The notes under the pieces were generated by a model. It saw only the letters and a program-made list of their open reading frames with translations. It had not been told where the DNA came from and did not search any database. A stretch of DNA of 64,000 bases. Origin: Novosphingobium mangrovisedimenti. GTDB taxonomy: Bacteria; Pseudomonadota; Alphaproteobacteria; Sphingomonadales; Sphingomonadaceae. Made by a program: the position numbers and the translations under genes. Below, one piece after another: positions 38,742 to 45,578 of this stretch; the stretch's first letter is position 1, and each line of letters opens with the position of its first letter. The DNA lies in the NCBI RefSeq assembly GCF_025153475.1, contig NZ_JANZXA010000001.1, positions 186,001 to 250,000 of the forward strand, read 5' to 3'.

Positions 38742-39074
38742 TCAGGCGAGAGTGGCTGCGCGGGTATAGCCCGCACTGGCCCGATAGAGCTGCGGCCCGC
38801 CCGTCAGGGCGTCGAGACGGCGCGAGACATTGGCGGCCACGATATTGCGAACCTGGCGGTTTACCTCGTTCAGACGCCGTGCCGCGTCCACCAGACCGAG
38901 GCATTCCTCGTCGAGCGTGGCCGGGTCGACGGAATCGAGCGTGCCGCACAGATGATTCTTGTTGTTGGTCGCCCCGACGATCGCATCGAGATCGAGACCG
39001 GCAAGCGCCTGCCGTTCCTCCTCCAGAACGGCAAGCATCTGCCGCAGGGTATCGCGAAGGTCGGAAGAGGTCAT
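38742..39074 (-). CDS. flgN: FlgN-like flagellar chaperone
   Basis: 110 residues, all helical. In the family, FlgN escorts FlgK and FlgL to the exporter. Sequence support is modest (DLRDTLRQMLAVLEEERQALAGLDLDAI and VNRQVRNIVAANVSRRL), but it directly follows flgM with an ATGA overlap, the usual flgMN order. Both partner proteins, FlgK and FlgL, are encoded further along in the cluster. Confidence 0.78.
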   Translation of the reverse strand: MTSSDLRDTLRQMLAVLEEERQALAGLDLDAIVGATNNKNHLCGTLDSVDPATLDEECLGLVDAARRLNEVNRQVRNIVAANVSRRLDALTGGPQLYRASAGYTRAATLA

Positions 39075-39385
39075 TGCTTCGGGCTCCTGAGCAGCACGCC
39101 GGCTGCGATCATGGCATCTGCGATCTTGGTGGGGACCACCGGATACTTGCCGGCTTCAATGGCCTTGCGAACAACCGTGACGCGGTCGGAATCGACCGGT
39201 GCCGCACCCGGATCGAGTGCGTCGGAGGTTTCCACGGCCGTGCTCGCCAGAGTGCTCGCGTCGCTCGTCTTGCGATGCGCCGCTACCCCGTTCGCACCGG
39301 GCAGCGCGTCACCGCCCGCCGCGCGGGCCAGCCTTGCCTCGATCGCCGTGATCGCTCGTGCAGGTCCAACTTCGATAGGTGGCAT
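39071..39385 (-). CDS. flgM: Anti-sigma28 factor FlgM
   Basis: 104 residues. FlgM binds FliA until it is exported through the completed hook-basal body. The ATG at 39385 follows AGGAGCGGC. The N-terminal half is Ala-rich and probably disordered. The C-terminal part, DSDRVTVVRKAIEAGKYPVVPTKIADAMI, is the conserved sigma28-binding region. It is coupled to flgN. FlgA-type half-sites GGCAA/TTGCC lie just upstream. Confidence 0.88.
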   Translation of the reverse strand: MPPIEVGPARAITAIEARLARAAGGDALPGANGVAAHRKTSDASTLASTAVETSDALDPGAAPVDSDRVTVVRKAIEAGKYPVVPTKIADAMIAAGVLLRSPKQ

Positions 39386-39448
39386 GATGCCGCTCCTTGA
39401 AAGTTCCTGCATTCAAGAACGGCGCGGCATCGGATATTTTAATGGGGT

Positions 39449-39474
39449 CGGCAAAAAACTGCCACTTGCCGGCA
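39449..39474. promoter_or_regulatory. GGCAA/TTGCC half-sites upstream of flgM
   Basis: GGCAA (39449-39453), TTGCC (39465-39469) and GGCAA (39470-39474) occupy 26 bases in the 111-base gap between flgA and flgM. GGCAA-AAAA-CTGCC within it is a one-base variant of the dyad seen near flgB and in fliK. A site for the cluster's sigma54 activator is inferred. Confidence 0.55.
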
Positions 39475-39496
39475 AAACACGAAATATTCTGCCGCC

Positions 39497-40003
39497 TTAC
39501 GGCAGCGGAAGCGTCACCAGCCCGGGGCGTTCGATGCGCGCGCGCATCGGTTCCGCGCGGGAATTTGCCGATCCGGCGGGACGCACGCGAATCCATGCGC
39601 CGACCGGTCCTGCCTCCATCGCCTCTCCCGGTTGAGATACGGTAAATCCGTCACCCGTAATTGCTATAGCCACGGCATCGCCGCGGTTGACCGCATTGGC
39701 CACGGGAACAGGAGCGGCGGCGGCGGCAACCGGGGCGGCCCGGCGAACCGGCACGAACAGGCGCCATCCGTTGATGTCCCCGCACTGGACCACGACGCTC
39801 TGCTCCTGCCGCGTGCGCCAGGACAGGGCAATGCCGCTGCGGCACGGCTGCAGGCGCAGGCGCCGGTCGACCGGGGTCAGGGCACCGCCCGCCTCGCCGA
39901 CGGGCGCGCCGGTGAAGGCCGCGACCTGGCGGTCGATCGCATCGAGATCGGCGAAAGCTCCGGACGCCGCGGCGGCGGCAAGGAGAACGAGGCTGGGGGT
40001 CAT
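39497..40003 (-). CDS. flgA: Flagellar P-ring chaperone FlgA
   Basis: 168 residues. A signal peptide (ending SGAFA) leads to a short FlgA domain with PCRSGIALSWRTRQEQSVVVQC and a C-terminal SAF-like part (NAVNRGDAVAIAITGDGFTVSQPGEAMEAGPVG). FlgA assists FlgI assembly in the periplasm. It is shorter than enterobacterial FlgA. A sigma54 promoter lies 40 bases upstream. Confidence 0.88.
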   Translation of the reverse strand: MTPSLVLLAAAAASGAFADLDAIDRQVAAFTGAPVGEAGGALTPVDRRLRLQPCRSGIALSWRTRQEQSVVVQCGDINGWRLFVPVRRAAPVAAAAAPVPVANAVNRGDAVAIAITGDGFTVSQPGEAMEAGPVGAWIRVRPAGSANSRAEPMRARIERPGLVTLPLP

Positions 40004-40042
40004 GACATGGTCTTCCCGACGGTTGGACTTTCGCCAAACCTA

Positions 40043-40060
40043 AGCAAAACGTGTGCCAAT
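40043..40060 (-). promoter_or_regulatory. Sigma54 promoter for flgA
   Basis: On the minus strand ATTGGCACA, CGT, TTTGCT: GG at 40057-40056 and GC at 40045-40044, with exactly 10 bases between. It overlaps the stop region of the upstream ExbD-like gene, so flgA can be transcribed independently of it. Confidence 0.85.
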
Positions 40061-40482
40061 CACTCTCCGGATTCTCCGACACGCGGTGCGTCGTAGGCGA
40101 GCACGGCGCGCACCGGCCCCTCGCCCGGCTCCACCACCATGCGGGCGGCCTGCCCCTGCGCGCCGGCCTGTGCCAGCAGCCGCGTGGCCTGCGCCAGCGC
40201 CCGGGCCTGCGCGCCGGCATCGCTGCCGTAATGCGCGGTAATGGTCAGTTGCTGGCGCGGATCGGCCGCCTGTTCGCGCAGCCAGTCGGCCAGCGGCGGG
40301 GCATCGGGTGCGGCGACATAGACCGACAGCGGCTCCGTCTGCGGCGACGGCGCTGCCGCGGCACGCGACGGCAATGCCGGCACCTGCGGTTGCCGGCTGA
40401 CCGTCGCGGCCGTGACGATGAACAGGATCAGCGAGAGATCCGCCAGCGAGGTCTGCCAGCCGTGCCCCGCGCGAACGCTCAC
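40060..40482 (-). CDS. ExbD/TolR-like single-helix protein in the flagellar cluster
   Basis: 140 residues from a GTG at 40482 that overlaps the stop of the ExbB-like gene (GTGA). Near the N-terminus one membrane helix follows an Asp (D15 in SLADLSLILFIVTAATVS), the layout of ExbD/TolR/MotB proton-channel partners. After a Pro/Ala linker comes a small periplasmic domain (LADWLREQAADPRQQLTITAHYG and ARALAQATRLLAQAGAQGQ). It lacks a full OmpA peptidoglycan-binding domain, unlike MotB at 50204. With its neighbour it may form an energising complex; the role is unknown. Confidence 0.72.
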   Translation of the reverse strand: MSVRAGHGWQTSLADLSLILFIVTAATVSRQPQVPALPSRAAAAPSPQTEPLSVYVAAPDAPPLADWLREQAADPRQQLTITAHYGSDAGAQARALAQATRLLAQAGAQGQAARMVVEPGEGPVRAVLAYDAPRVGESGE

Positions 40483-41159
40483 CTGCTGCGCCCCGCCGCC
40501 GATGCACGGTGCCGCACGACATTCGCGCCCTGCGTTGCCGGCAGGGCTTCGGCCACCTGCTTTTCGAGCCAGTCCAGCACGTCCTGCCGCTCCTGCTCCT
40601 CGTCGGACGCGCGGCGCGCGACGGCGCGCGCCAGCGGGGCGAAGACGAGATTGCCGAGCAGCAGCCCGTAGAGCGTCGTGAGCACCGCCATCGAGATGGC
40701 GGCGGTAAAATTGCCGCCCGGCCCTTCGCCTGCCGGCAACTGGCTGAGCGACACCAGCGTGCCGGCCAGCCCGAACACCGGGGAGAGATCCGCCGCCTGG
40801 TTCAGCGTCTGCACGGCGCGCTGGCTGTATTGATTGCGCTTGCGCTTGTGCACCGCATGCGCGCGATGCAGCGCCGACACCGAGCGCGAGCCGATCAAGG
40901 CATCGGTGGCCTCGGTAAATTCGGCATCGCCGAAAGAAAGCGGTTCGGTGCGAAGGACCCCGTCCTTCTGCATCCCGCGGACCTGGACCGCGAGCTGGGC
41001 GCGCACGCGCCCCGCATCGAAATTGCTGCGCCCCAGCCCCATGAGCGCGCCAAGCGCCGCGCGGGTATCGCCCAGACCGCAGCGCAGGAGCGTGGCAAGG
41101 CACGTCCCGCCAACGACGATCAGGGCGCTGGTGGCATCGAACAGGTTCTGCGGCTGCAT
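40479..41159 (-). CDS. MotA/TolQ/ExbB-family proton-channel protein
   Basis: 226 residues. Hydrophobic segments lie at about 8-24, 120-140 and 158-180. ADLSPVFGLAGTLVSLSQLP and AAISMAVLTTLYGLLLGNLVFAPLA are the TolQ/ExbB/MotA core helices. The ATG at 41159 is chosen because the first helix begins 8 residues later; GGAG lies about 12 bases upstream. It is divergent from flgB and translationally coupled to the ExbD-like gene. It is distinct from motA at 49339. Confidence 0.82.
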   Translation of the reverse strand: MQPQNLFDATSALIVVGGTCLATLLRCGLGDTRAALGALMGLGRSNFDAGRVRAQLAVQVRGMQKDGVLRTEPLSFGDAEFTEATDALIGSRSVSALHRAHAVHKRKRNQYSQRAVQTLNQAADLSPVFGLAGTLVSLSQLPAGEGPGGNFTAAISMAVLTTLYGLLLGNLVFAPLARAVARRASDEEQERQDVLDWLEKQVAEALPATQGANVVRHRASAAGRSR

Positions 41160-41228
41160 CGGCGCAAGTCTCCTTCCCCTGCCAGAACGGCAACGGCGCC
41201 CGGCTTTGAAGGCCCCGCAGGCGCACAT

Positions 41229-41256
41229 TTGCCGCCTTCCCGGCAAACTCTTGCCG
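41229..41256. promoter_or_regulatory. FlbD/ftr-like enhancer dyad upstream of flgB
   Basis: A perfect 16-base dyad CGGCAA-ACTC-TTGCCG (41241-41256), with a further TTGCC at 41229-41233. It is centred about 74 bases upstream of the flgB -24 element, a normal distance for a sigma54 activator, and could also serve the divergent ExbB-like gene. The same dyad recurs in fliK. Confidence 0.72.
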
Positions 41257-41319
41257 CCCGGCCCGCCGGTCGACCCGAAGAAGAGCCACAAGACCGCAGG
41301 AAAGCCTCGATCCTCGAAT

Positions 41320-41336
41320 TTGGCACGGTGTTTGCG
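41320..41336 (+). promoter_or_regulatory. Sigma54 promoter for the flgB operon
   Basis: TTGGCACG, GTGT, TTGCG: GG at 41322-41323 and GC at 41334-41335 with exactly 10 bases between. It is the best consensus match in the window and lies 34 bases before the flgB ATG. Confidence 0.92.
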
Positions 41337-41369
41337 AGATAGCCGTCAGGCAATTGTAGGATTTGAGAA

Positions 41370-41714
41370 ATGCCCGATCTTTTCGGCATCAACGGCACGG
41401 CTCTGGAACTGCGCTCACAGCGCATGGGCCTGCTCGCCTCCAATATCGCCAACGCCGGCACCCCCGGTTACAAGGCGAAGGACATCGATTTCAACGCCGC
41501 GCTCAAGGCGGCCGAGACCGGCACCGACGTCTCGACCGCAGCCGATCGCGCAACGCTGTACCGCACCCCGGTCATGCCCTCGCTCGACGGCAACACCGTC
41601 GAGCTGCAGAACGAACAGCTCGCCTTCTCCGAGAACGCGGTGGGCTATGCCGCCACGCTCCAGTTCATTCGCGGGCGCGTGGAAACCGTCACCCGCGCGC
41701 TGAAGGGCGACTGA
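41370..41714 (+). CDS. flgB: Flagellar proximal rod protein FlgB
   Basis: 114 residues. FlgB is a rod subunit just above the MS ring. The N-terminal RMGLLASNIANAGTPGYKAKDIDF is the common rod/hook motif, and FSENAVGYAATLQFIRGRVETVTRALKGD is the C-terminal helix. AGGA precedes the ATG. It is the first gene of flgBCDEFGHIJKL, behind a sigma54 promoter. Confidence 0.96.
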   Translation: MPDLFGINGTALELRSQRMGLLASNIANAGTPGYKAKDIDFNAALKAAETGTDVSTAADRATLYRTPVMPSLDGNTVELQNEQLAFSENAVGYAATLQFIRGRVETVTRALKGD

Positions 41715-41716
41715 CG

Positions 41717-42121
41717 ATGGGCCAGCCCTTCACTCTCTTCGACGTCGCCCAGCGCGGCATGTCGGCGCAGCTCGTGCGGATGAACGCCGCCGCGTCGAAC
41801 CTTGCCAACGCGGGCACCGTCTCGGGCAGCGAGGATGCGGCCTACAAGCCGATCCGCGCCGTCTTCGCCGAAGATCTCGACCGCGCCAGCGGCCTGGCTT
41901 CCGTGGAAGTACAAGGCGTGGTGCGCGAACAGGCCGCCGCCGTACGCCAGCACAATCCCGACCACCCGCTCGCCGACGAGAACGGCGACGTCTGGGTCGC
42001 TCCCGTCGATGAGAACGCGGAGATGGTCGAGATGCTCGAAGCCTCTCGCCAGTACCAGAATATGGTCGAGGCCCTGTCCACCGCCAAGCAGCTGATGCTC
42101 GACACGATGAGGATGAAATGA
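41717..42121 (+). CDS. flgC: Flagellar rod protein FlgC
   Basis: 134 residues. It is a proximal rod subunit partnered with FlgB. The N-terminus has FDVAQRGMSAQLVRMNAAASNLANAGTVS, and the C-terminus VDENAEMVEMLEASRQYQNMVEALSTAKQLMLDTMRMK. Two bases separate it from flgB, and its stop overlaps the flgD start. Confidence 0.95.
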   Translation: MGQPFTLFDVAQRGMSAQLVRMNAAASNLANAGTVSGSEDAAYKPIRAVFAEDLDRASGLASVEVQGVVREQAAAVRQHNPDHPLADENGDVWVAPVDENAEMVEMLEASRQYQNMVEALSTAKQLMLDTMRMK

Positions 42122-42465
42122 CCGTCACTTCCGCAACTTCGACAAGCGCCGCGACGAGCGCCACGGCCACTAACAAGACGTCGCTCGCAGCGCTCAACTC
42201 GAACGACTTCCTCAAGCTCATGCTCGCGCAGATGGAACAGCAGGACCCGACCAACCCGGTCGACCAGAAGGAAATGCTGGCTCAGATGGCGCAGTTCTCG
42301 CAGCTCTCGAACTCCACCGAGATGTCCGACACGCTCAAGACCATCTCGTCGCAGCTGGACTCGGTCGTGACGGCGCAGAACGCCACGCAGGCGGCCGTAG
42401 CCTCGCTCGCCGAGCGCATCGCCACCGACGACACCACTTCCACCGCATCCCAGGCCGCCGCCTGA
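42118..42465 (+). CDS. flgD: Short hook-cap scaffolding protein FlgD
   Basis: 115 residues. Only the N-terminal FlgD domain is present (SLAALNSNDFLKLMLAQMEQQDPTNPVDQKEMLAQMAQFSQLSN), with a Ser/Thr/Ala-rich tail. The C-terminal tudor and Ig-like domains of enteric FlgD (about 230 residues) are missing. No frameshift is visible: flgE follows after 25 bases with its own ribosome site, so the gene looks naturally short. Confidence 0.92.
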   Translation: MTVTSATSTSAATSATATNKTSLAALNSNDFLKLMLAQMEQQDPTNPVDQKEMLAQMAQFSQLSNSTEMSDTLKTISSQLDSVVTAQNATQAAVASLAERIATDDTTSTASQAAA

Positions 42466-42490
42466 GGCCCTATCCAGGAGTACTGAAACA

Positions 42491-43303
42491 ATGTCCTTCT
42501 ATACCTCGCTCAGCGGCCTGAAGGCTGCCCAGACCGACCTCAACGTCATTTCGAACAACATCGCCAATGCCGAGACCGGCGGCTTCAAGAAGAGCAACAC
42601 CGCCTTCTCCGACATCGTCTCCGCCTCGGCCATGGCCAACCCGGCCACGACCACCGGCGTCGGTTCGAGCGTCGCCGCGATCACCCAGGACTTCTCGATC
42701 GGCGCGATCGAGCAGACCGGCAACGCGCTCGACGTGCTGATCAACGGCGAAGGCTTCTTCACCATGGTATCGCCGCTTTCGGGCGACACCCAGTACACCC
42801 GCAACGGCGCGTTCTCGATCGACGGCAGCGGCTTCGTCAAGAATGCCCAGGGCGCCCAGCTCCAGGTCTTCCCCGTCGACAGCGCCGGCGCGATCAGCGG
42901 CACGACCCTGCAATCGGTGCAGGTTCCGTCGAAGAATGCCGCAGGCGCGGATTTCGCCGGCGTGACGATCACCCAGGAAGGCAAGGTCGTCTCCACTTAC
43001 GCCGACGGTTCGAACGAGACGCTCGGCATCGTCGCCCTCGCCAACTTCATCGCCCCGACCGGCCTCAAGCAGATGGGCAACGCGTCCTGGTCGGCCACGG
43101 GCATTTCCGGCTCGGCAAGCTACGGCCAGCCCGGATCGAACAGCTACGGCGACCTGCTGTCAGGCGCGCTGGAGCGTTCGAACGTCGACATCGCCGAGGA
43201 ACTTGTCTCGCTGATCACCGCGCAGCGCAACTTCCAGGCCAACGCCAAGGCCATCGACACCGCCACGCAGGTCTCGCAGGCCATCATCAACCTGCGGACC
43301 TGA
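42491..43303 (+). CDS. flgE: Flagellar hook protein FlgE, short form
   Basis: 270 residues. The N-terminal TSLSGLKAAQTDLNVISNNIANAETGGFKKS and C-terminal ALERSNVDIAEELVSLITAQRNFQANAKAIDTATQV are those of hook proteins. Enteric FlgE has about 400 residues, so the outer D2-type insert appears absent. Position after flgD and before flgF supports FlgE rather than a second rod protein. Confidence 0.9.
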   Translation: MSFYTSLSGLKAAQTDLNVISNNIANAETGGFKKSNTAFSDIVSASAMANPATTTGVGSSVAAITQDFSIGAIEQTGNALDVLINGEGFFTMVSPLSGDTQYTRNGAFSIDGSGFVKNAQGAQLQVFPVDSAGAISGTTLQSVQVPSKNAAGADFAGVTITQEGKVVSTYADGSNETLGIVALANFIAPTGLKQMGNASWSATGISGSASYGQPGSNSYGDLLSGALERSNVDIAEELVSLITAQRNFQANAKAIDTATQVSQAIINLRT

Positions 43304-43328
43304 CGCGGATAGCGCTGGGAGCTGATCG

Positions 43329-44072
43329 ATGGACCGGCTGATCTACACCGCCGTTTCGGGCATGAACGCCTCGCTCAACCGCGAGCGCGTGATCGCCAGC
43401 AACATGGCCAATGCCCAGACCGTCGGCTTCAAGGCCGAGATCCTGCAGGCGACGCCGATGACGCTGGACGGCCCGCAGCTGGAAGTGCGGTCCATGACCA
43501 GCACCGAGGTGCAGGGCGCCTCGATGAAGGATGGCGAGATCAGCCAGACCGGCAACCCGCTCGACATCGCCATGCAGGGCGACACCATGCTCGCGGTGCA
43601 GGCGCCCGACGGGCAGGAAAGCTACACCCGGCGCGGCGACCTTTCGGTTACCGTGACCGGCGTGCTGCAGAACGGCGAGGGCCTGCCGGTCATCGGCGAG
43701 AACGGCCCGATCACCGTGCCGCCCGGCGCCAAGATGTCGATCGCGCCCGATGGCAACGTGCTCATCGCCGATCCGCTCAACCCCGACCAGCCGCCGCAGG
43801 CGATCGACCGGCTCAAGCTGGTCAGCACCACCGGCACGCAGGTCACCAAGGACATCGCCGGCCAGTTCCGCGTGCGCGGCGGCGGGGTCCTTCCGGTCGA
43901 CGAGAATGCCCGGATCGTTCCCGGCGCGCTCGAAGGCTCCAACGTCAACGCGTCCGAAGTCCTGGTCGAGATGATCTCGGCCCAGCGTCTCTTCGATATG
44001 CGCACCAAGCTCGTGCAGACCGCCAGCAAGCTCGACGAAGCCGGCGCCCGTCTCATGCGCATCGATAGCTGA
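43329..44072 (+). CDS. flgF: Flagellar rod protein FlgF
   Basis: 247 residues. Rod subunit between FlgC and FlgG. It starts MDRLIYTAVSGMNASLNRERVIASNMANAQTVGFKAE and ends with SNVNASEVLVEMISAQRLFDMRTKLVQTASKLDE. The order flgE-flgF-flgG is standard. GGGAG lies upstream of the ATG. Confidence 0.95.
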   Translation: MDRLIYTAVSGMNASLNRERVIASNMANAQTVGFKAEILQATPMTLDGPQLEVRSMTSTEVQGASMKDGEISQTGNPLDIAMQGDTMLAVQAPDGQESYTRRGDLSVTVTGVLQNGEGLPVIGENGPITVPPGAKMSIAPDGNVLIADPLNPDQPPQAIDRLKLVSTTGTQVTKDIAGQFRVRGGGVLPVDENARIVPGALEGSNVNASEVLVEMISAQRLFDMRTKLVQTASKLDEAGARLMRIDS

Positions 44073-44086
44073 GGAAGAACAAGACC

Positions 44087-44875
44087 ATGCCCAGTTCAGC
44101 ACTCCAGGTCGCCCGCACGGGGCTCGAGGCCCAGGACACGCGCATGCGCGTGATCTCGAACAACCTCGCCAACGTCTCGACCACCGCCTTCAAGCGCGAC
44201 CGCGCCAACTTCGCCACGCTCGCCTATCAGGATGCGCGCGTGGCCGGTGCGCAATCGTCGAACGAGACGGCCTATGCCACCGGGCTCAACCTCGGCACCG
44301 GCGTCGGCATCCAGTCGACCACGCGCATGGAGACGCAGGGCTCGCTGAACGCCACCGGCAACTCGCTCGACCTCGCGCTCGACGGCGACGGCTATTTCCA
44401 GGTCTCCCTGCCCGGCGGCCAGCTCGGCTACACCCGCGCCGGCAACTTCACGCGCTCGGCCGATGGCCAGCTCGTGACCGCGCAGGGCTATATCGTGCAG
44501 CCGCCGATCTCCATTCCCGAAGGCTCGACCTCGATCACGATCTCGCAGGACGGCACGGTCTCGGCGCAGATCGCCGGGCAGAGCGATCCCGCGCAGCTCG
44601 GCCAGCTCACGGTCGCCAGCTTCACCAATCCGGCGGCGCTCCAGGCCGCTTCGGACAACTTCATGCTGGAGACCGCGGCCAGCGGCCCGGCGCAGATCGG
44701 CATCGCCGGCGAGCAGGGCCGCGGCCAGATCCGCCAGGGCATGCTCGAAGGTTCCAACGTCAACATCGTCGAGGAATTGGTCGACATGATCGAGACCCAG
44801 CGCGCCTACGAGATCAATTCCAAGATGATCTCGGCGGTCGACGAGATGCTGCAGAACGCCAACCAGACGCTGTGA
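44087..44875 (+). CDS. flgG: Flagellar distal rod protein FlgG
   Basis: 262 residues, the usual FlgG length. ARTGLEAQDTRMRVISNNLANVSTTAFKRDRANF at the N-terminus and EGSNVNIVEELVDMIETQRAYEINSKMISAVDEML at the C-terminus are strongly conserved. It forms the distal rod crossing the L and P rings. GAGGAA precedes the ATG. Confidence 0.97.
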   Translation: MPSSALQVARTGLEAQDTRMRVISNNLANVSTTAFKRDRANFATLAYQDARVAGAQSSNETAYATGLNLGTGVGIQSTTRMETQGSLNATGNSLDLALDGDGYFQVSLPGGQLGYTRAGNFTRSADGQLVTAQGYIVQPPISIPEGSTSITISQDGTVSAQIAGQSDPAQLGQLTVASFTNPAALQAASDNFMLETAASGPAQIGIAGEQGRGQIRQGMLEGSNVNIVEELVDMIETQRAYEINSKMISAVDEMLQNANQTL

Positions 44876-44877
44876 TC

Positions 44878-45567
44878 ATGATGGACCGGAAACACAGACC
44901 CCTTGTCGCCGCGCTGGTCGCAATGACGGTGCTGGGCGCATCCACCTCGCCCGCCCTCGCGCGCAAGAAGCAGGAGCCTTCCGGTTTCGAGCCGACGCTG
45001 CCGGTCTCCCGGCCGGTTCAGCCGCAGGCGCCGACCGGCGGCATCTTCAACGCCTCGGCCGGCTACTCGCCGCTCTACACCGGCACGCGCGCCGCGCGCG
45101 TCGGCGATCCGGTGACGATCATGCTCGTCGAGAACACCACTGCGACCAAGTCGGTCACCTCGAAGAATTCCAAGGGCGGCAGCGCCTCGATCGTTCCGCC
45201 CACAGCCGGACCGCTGTCCTTCCTGAACCCCGACGCGCTTAAAGCCAGCTCTTCCTCGTCGTTCAACGGAGGTGGAAACGCGGCCCAGACGAGTACGCTC
45301 GCCTCCACGCTTTCCGTGACCATCGCCGAAGTGCGCCCCAACGGTACCGCACTCGTCAAAGGGGAAAAGAAGATGCTGCTCAGCCAGGGTGACGAATGGG
45401 TCCGGTTTTCCGGCATCATTCGACTGGCCGACATCAACCAGGAAAACGCGATTCCCTCCAGCCGCGTGGCCGATGCCCGCATCGAATACACCGGCAAGGG
45501 CGCGCTGCAGCGTTCGAGCAAGCAGGGCTGGCTCGGCCGGTTCTTCAACCTGATCTCGCCGTTCTGA
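44878..45567 (+). CDS. flgH: Flagellar L-ring protein FlgH without a lipobox
   Basis: 229 residues. FlgH builds the outer-membrane bushing. The conserved ARVGDPVTIMLVENTTATKS, TIAEVRPNGTALVKGEKKMLL, and VRFSGIIRLADINQENAIPSSRVADARIEY with the C-terminal QGWLGRFFNLISPF identify it. The signal peptide ends SPALARKK and the protein contains no cysteine at all, so it cannot be lipidated in the usual way. The ATG could be at 44878 or 44881; a GTG at 44872 is less likely. Confidence 0.94.
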   Translation: MMDRKHRPLVAALVAMTVLGASTSPALARKKQEPSGFEPTLPVSRPVQPQAPTGGIFNASAGYSPLYTGTRAARVGDPVTIMLVENTTATKSVTSKNSKGGSASIVPPTAGPLSFLNPDALKASSSSSFNGGGNAAQTSTLASTLSVTIAEVRPNGTALVKGEKKMLLSQGDEWVRFSGIIRLADINQENAIPSSRVADARIEYTGKGALQRSSKQGWLGRFFNLISPF

Positions 45568-45578
45568 TGGGGGCCGCC

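Noticed and set aside
39449..39462. Sigma54-like GG...GC pairs in the flgA-flgM gap
   Set aside because: Only 9 bases separate GG and GC; sigma54 needs 10. The 9-base spacing is a by-product of the GGCAA-N4-TTGCC dyad.
40483..41289. Long upstream part of the frame that ends at 40060
   Set aside because: It runs antisense-in-frame over the ExbB-like gene; only the final 140 codons, after the GTG at 40482, look like protein.
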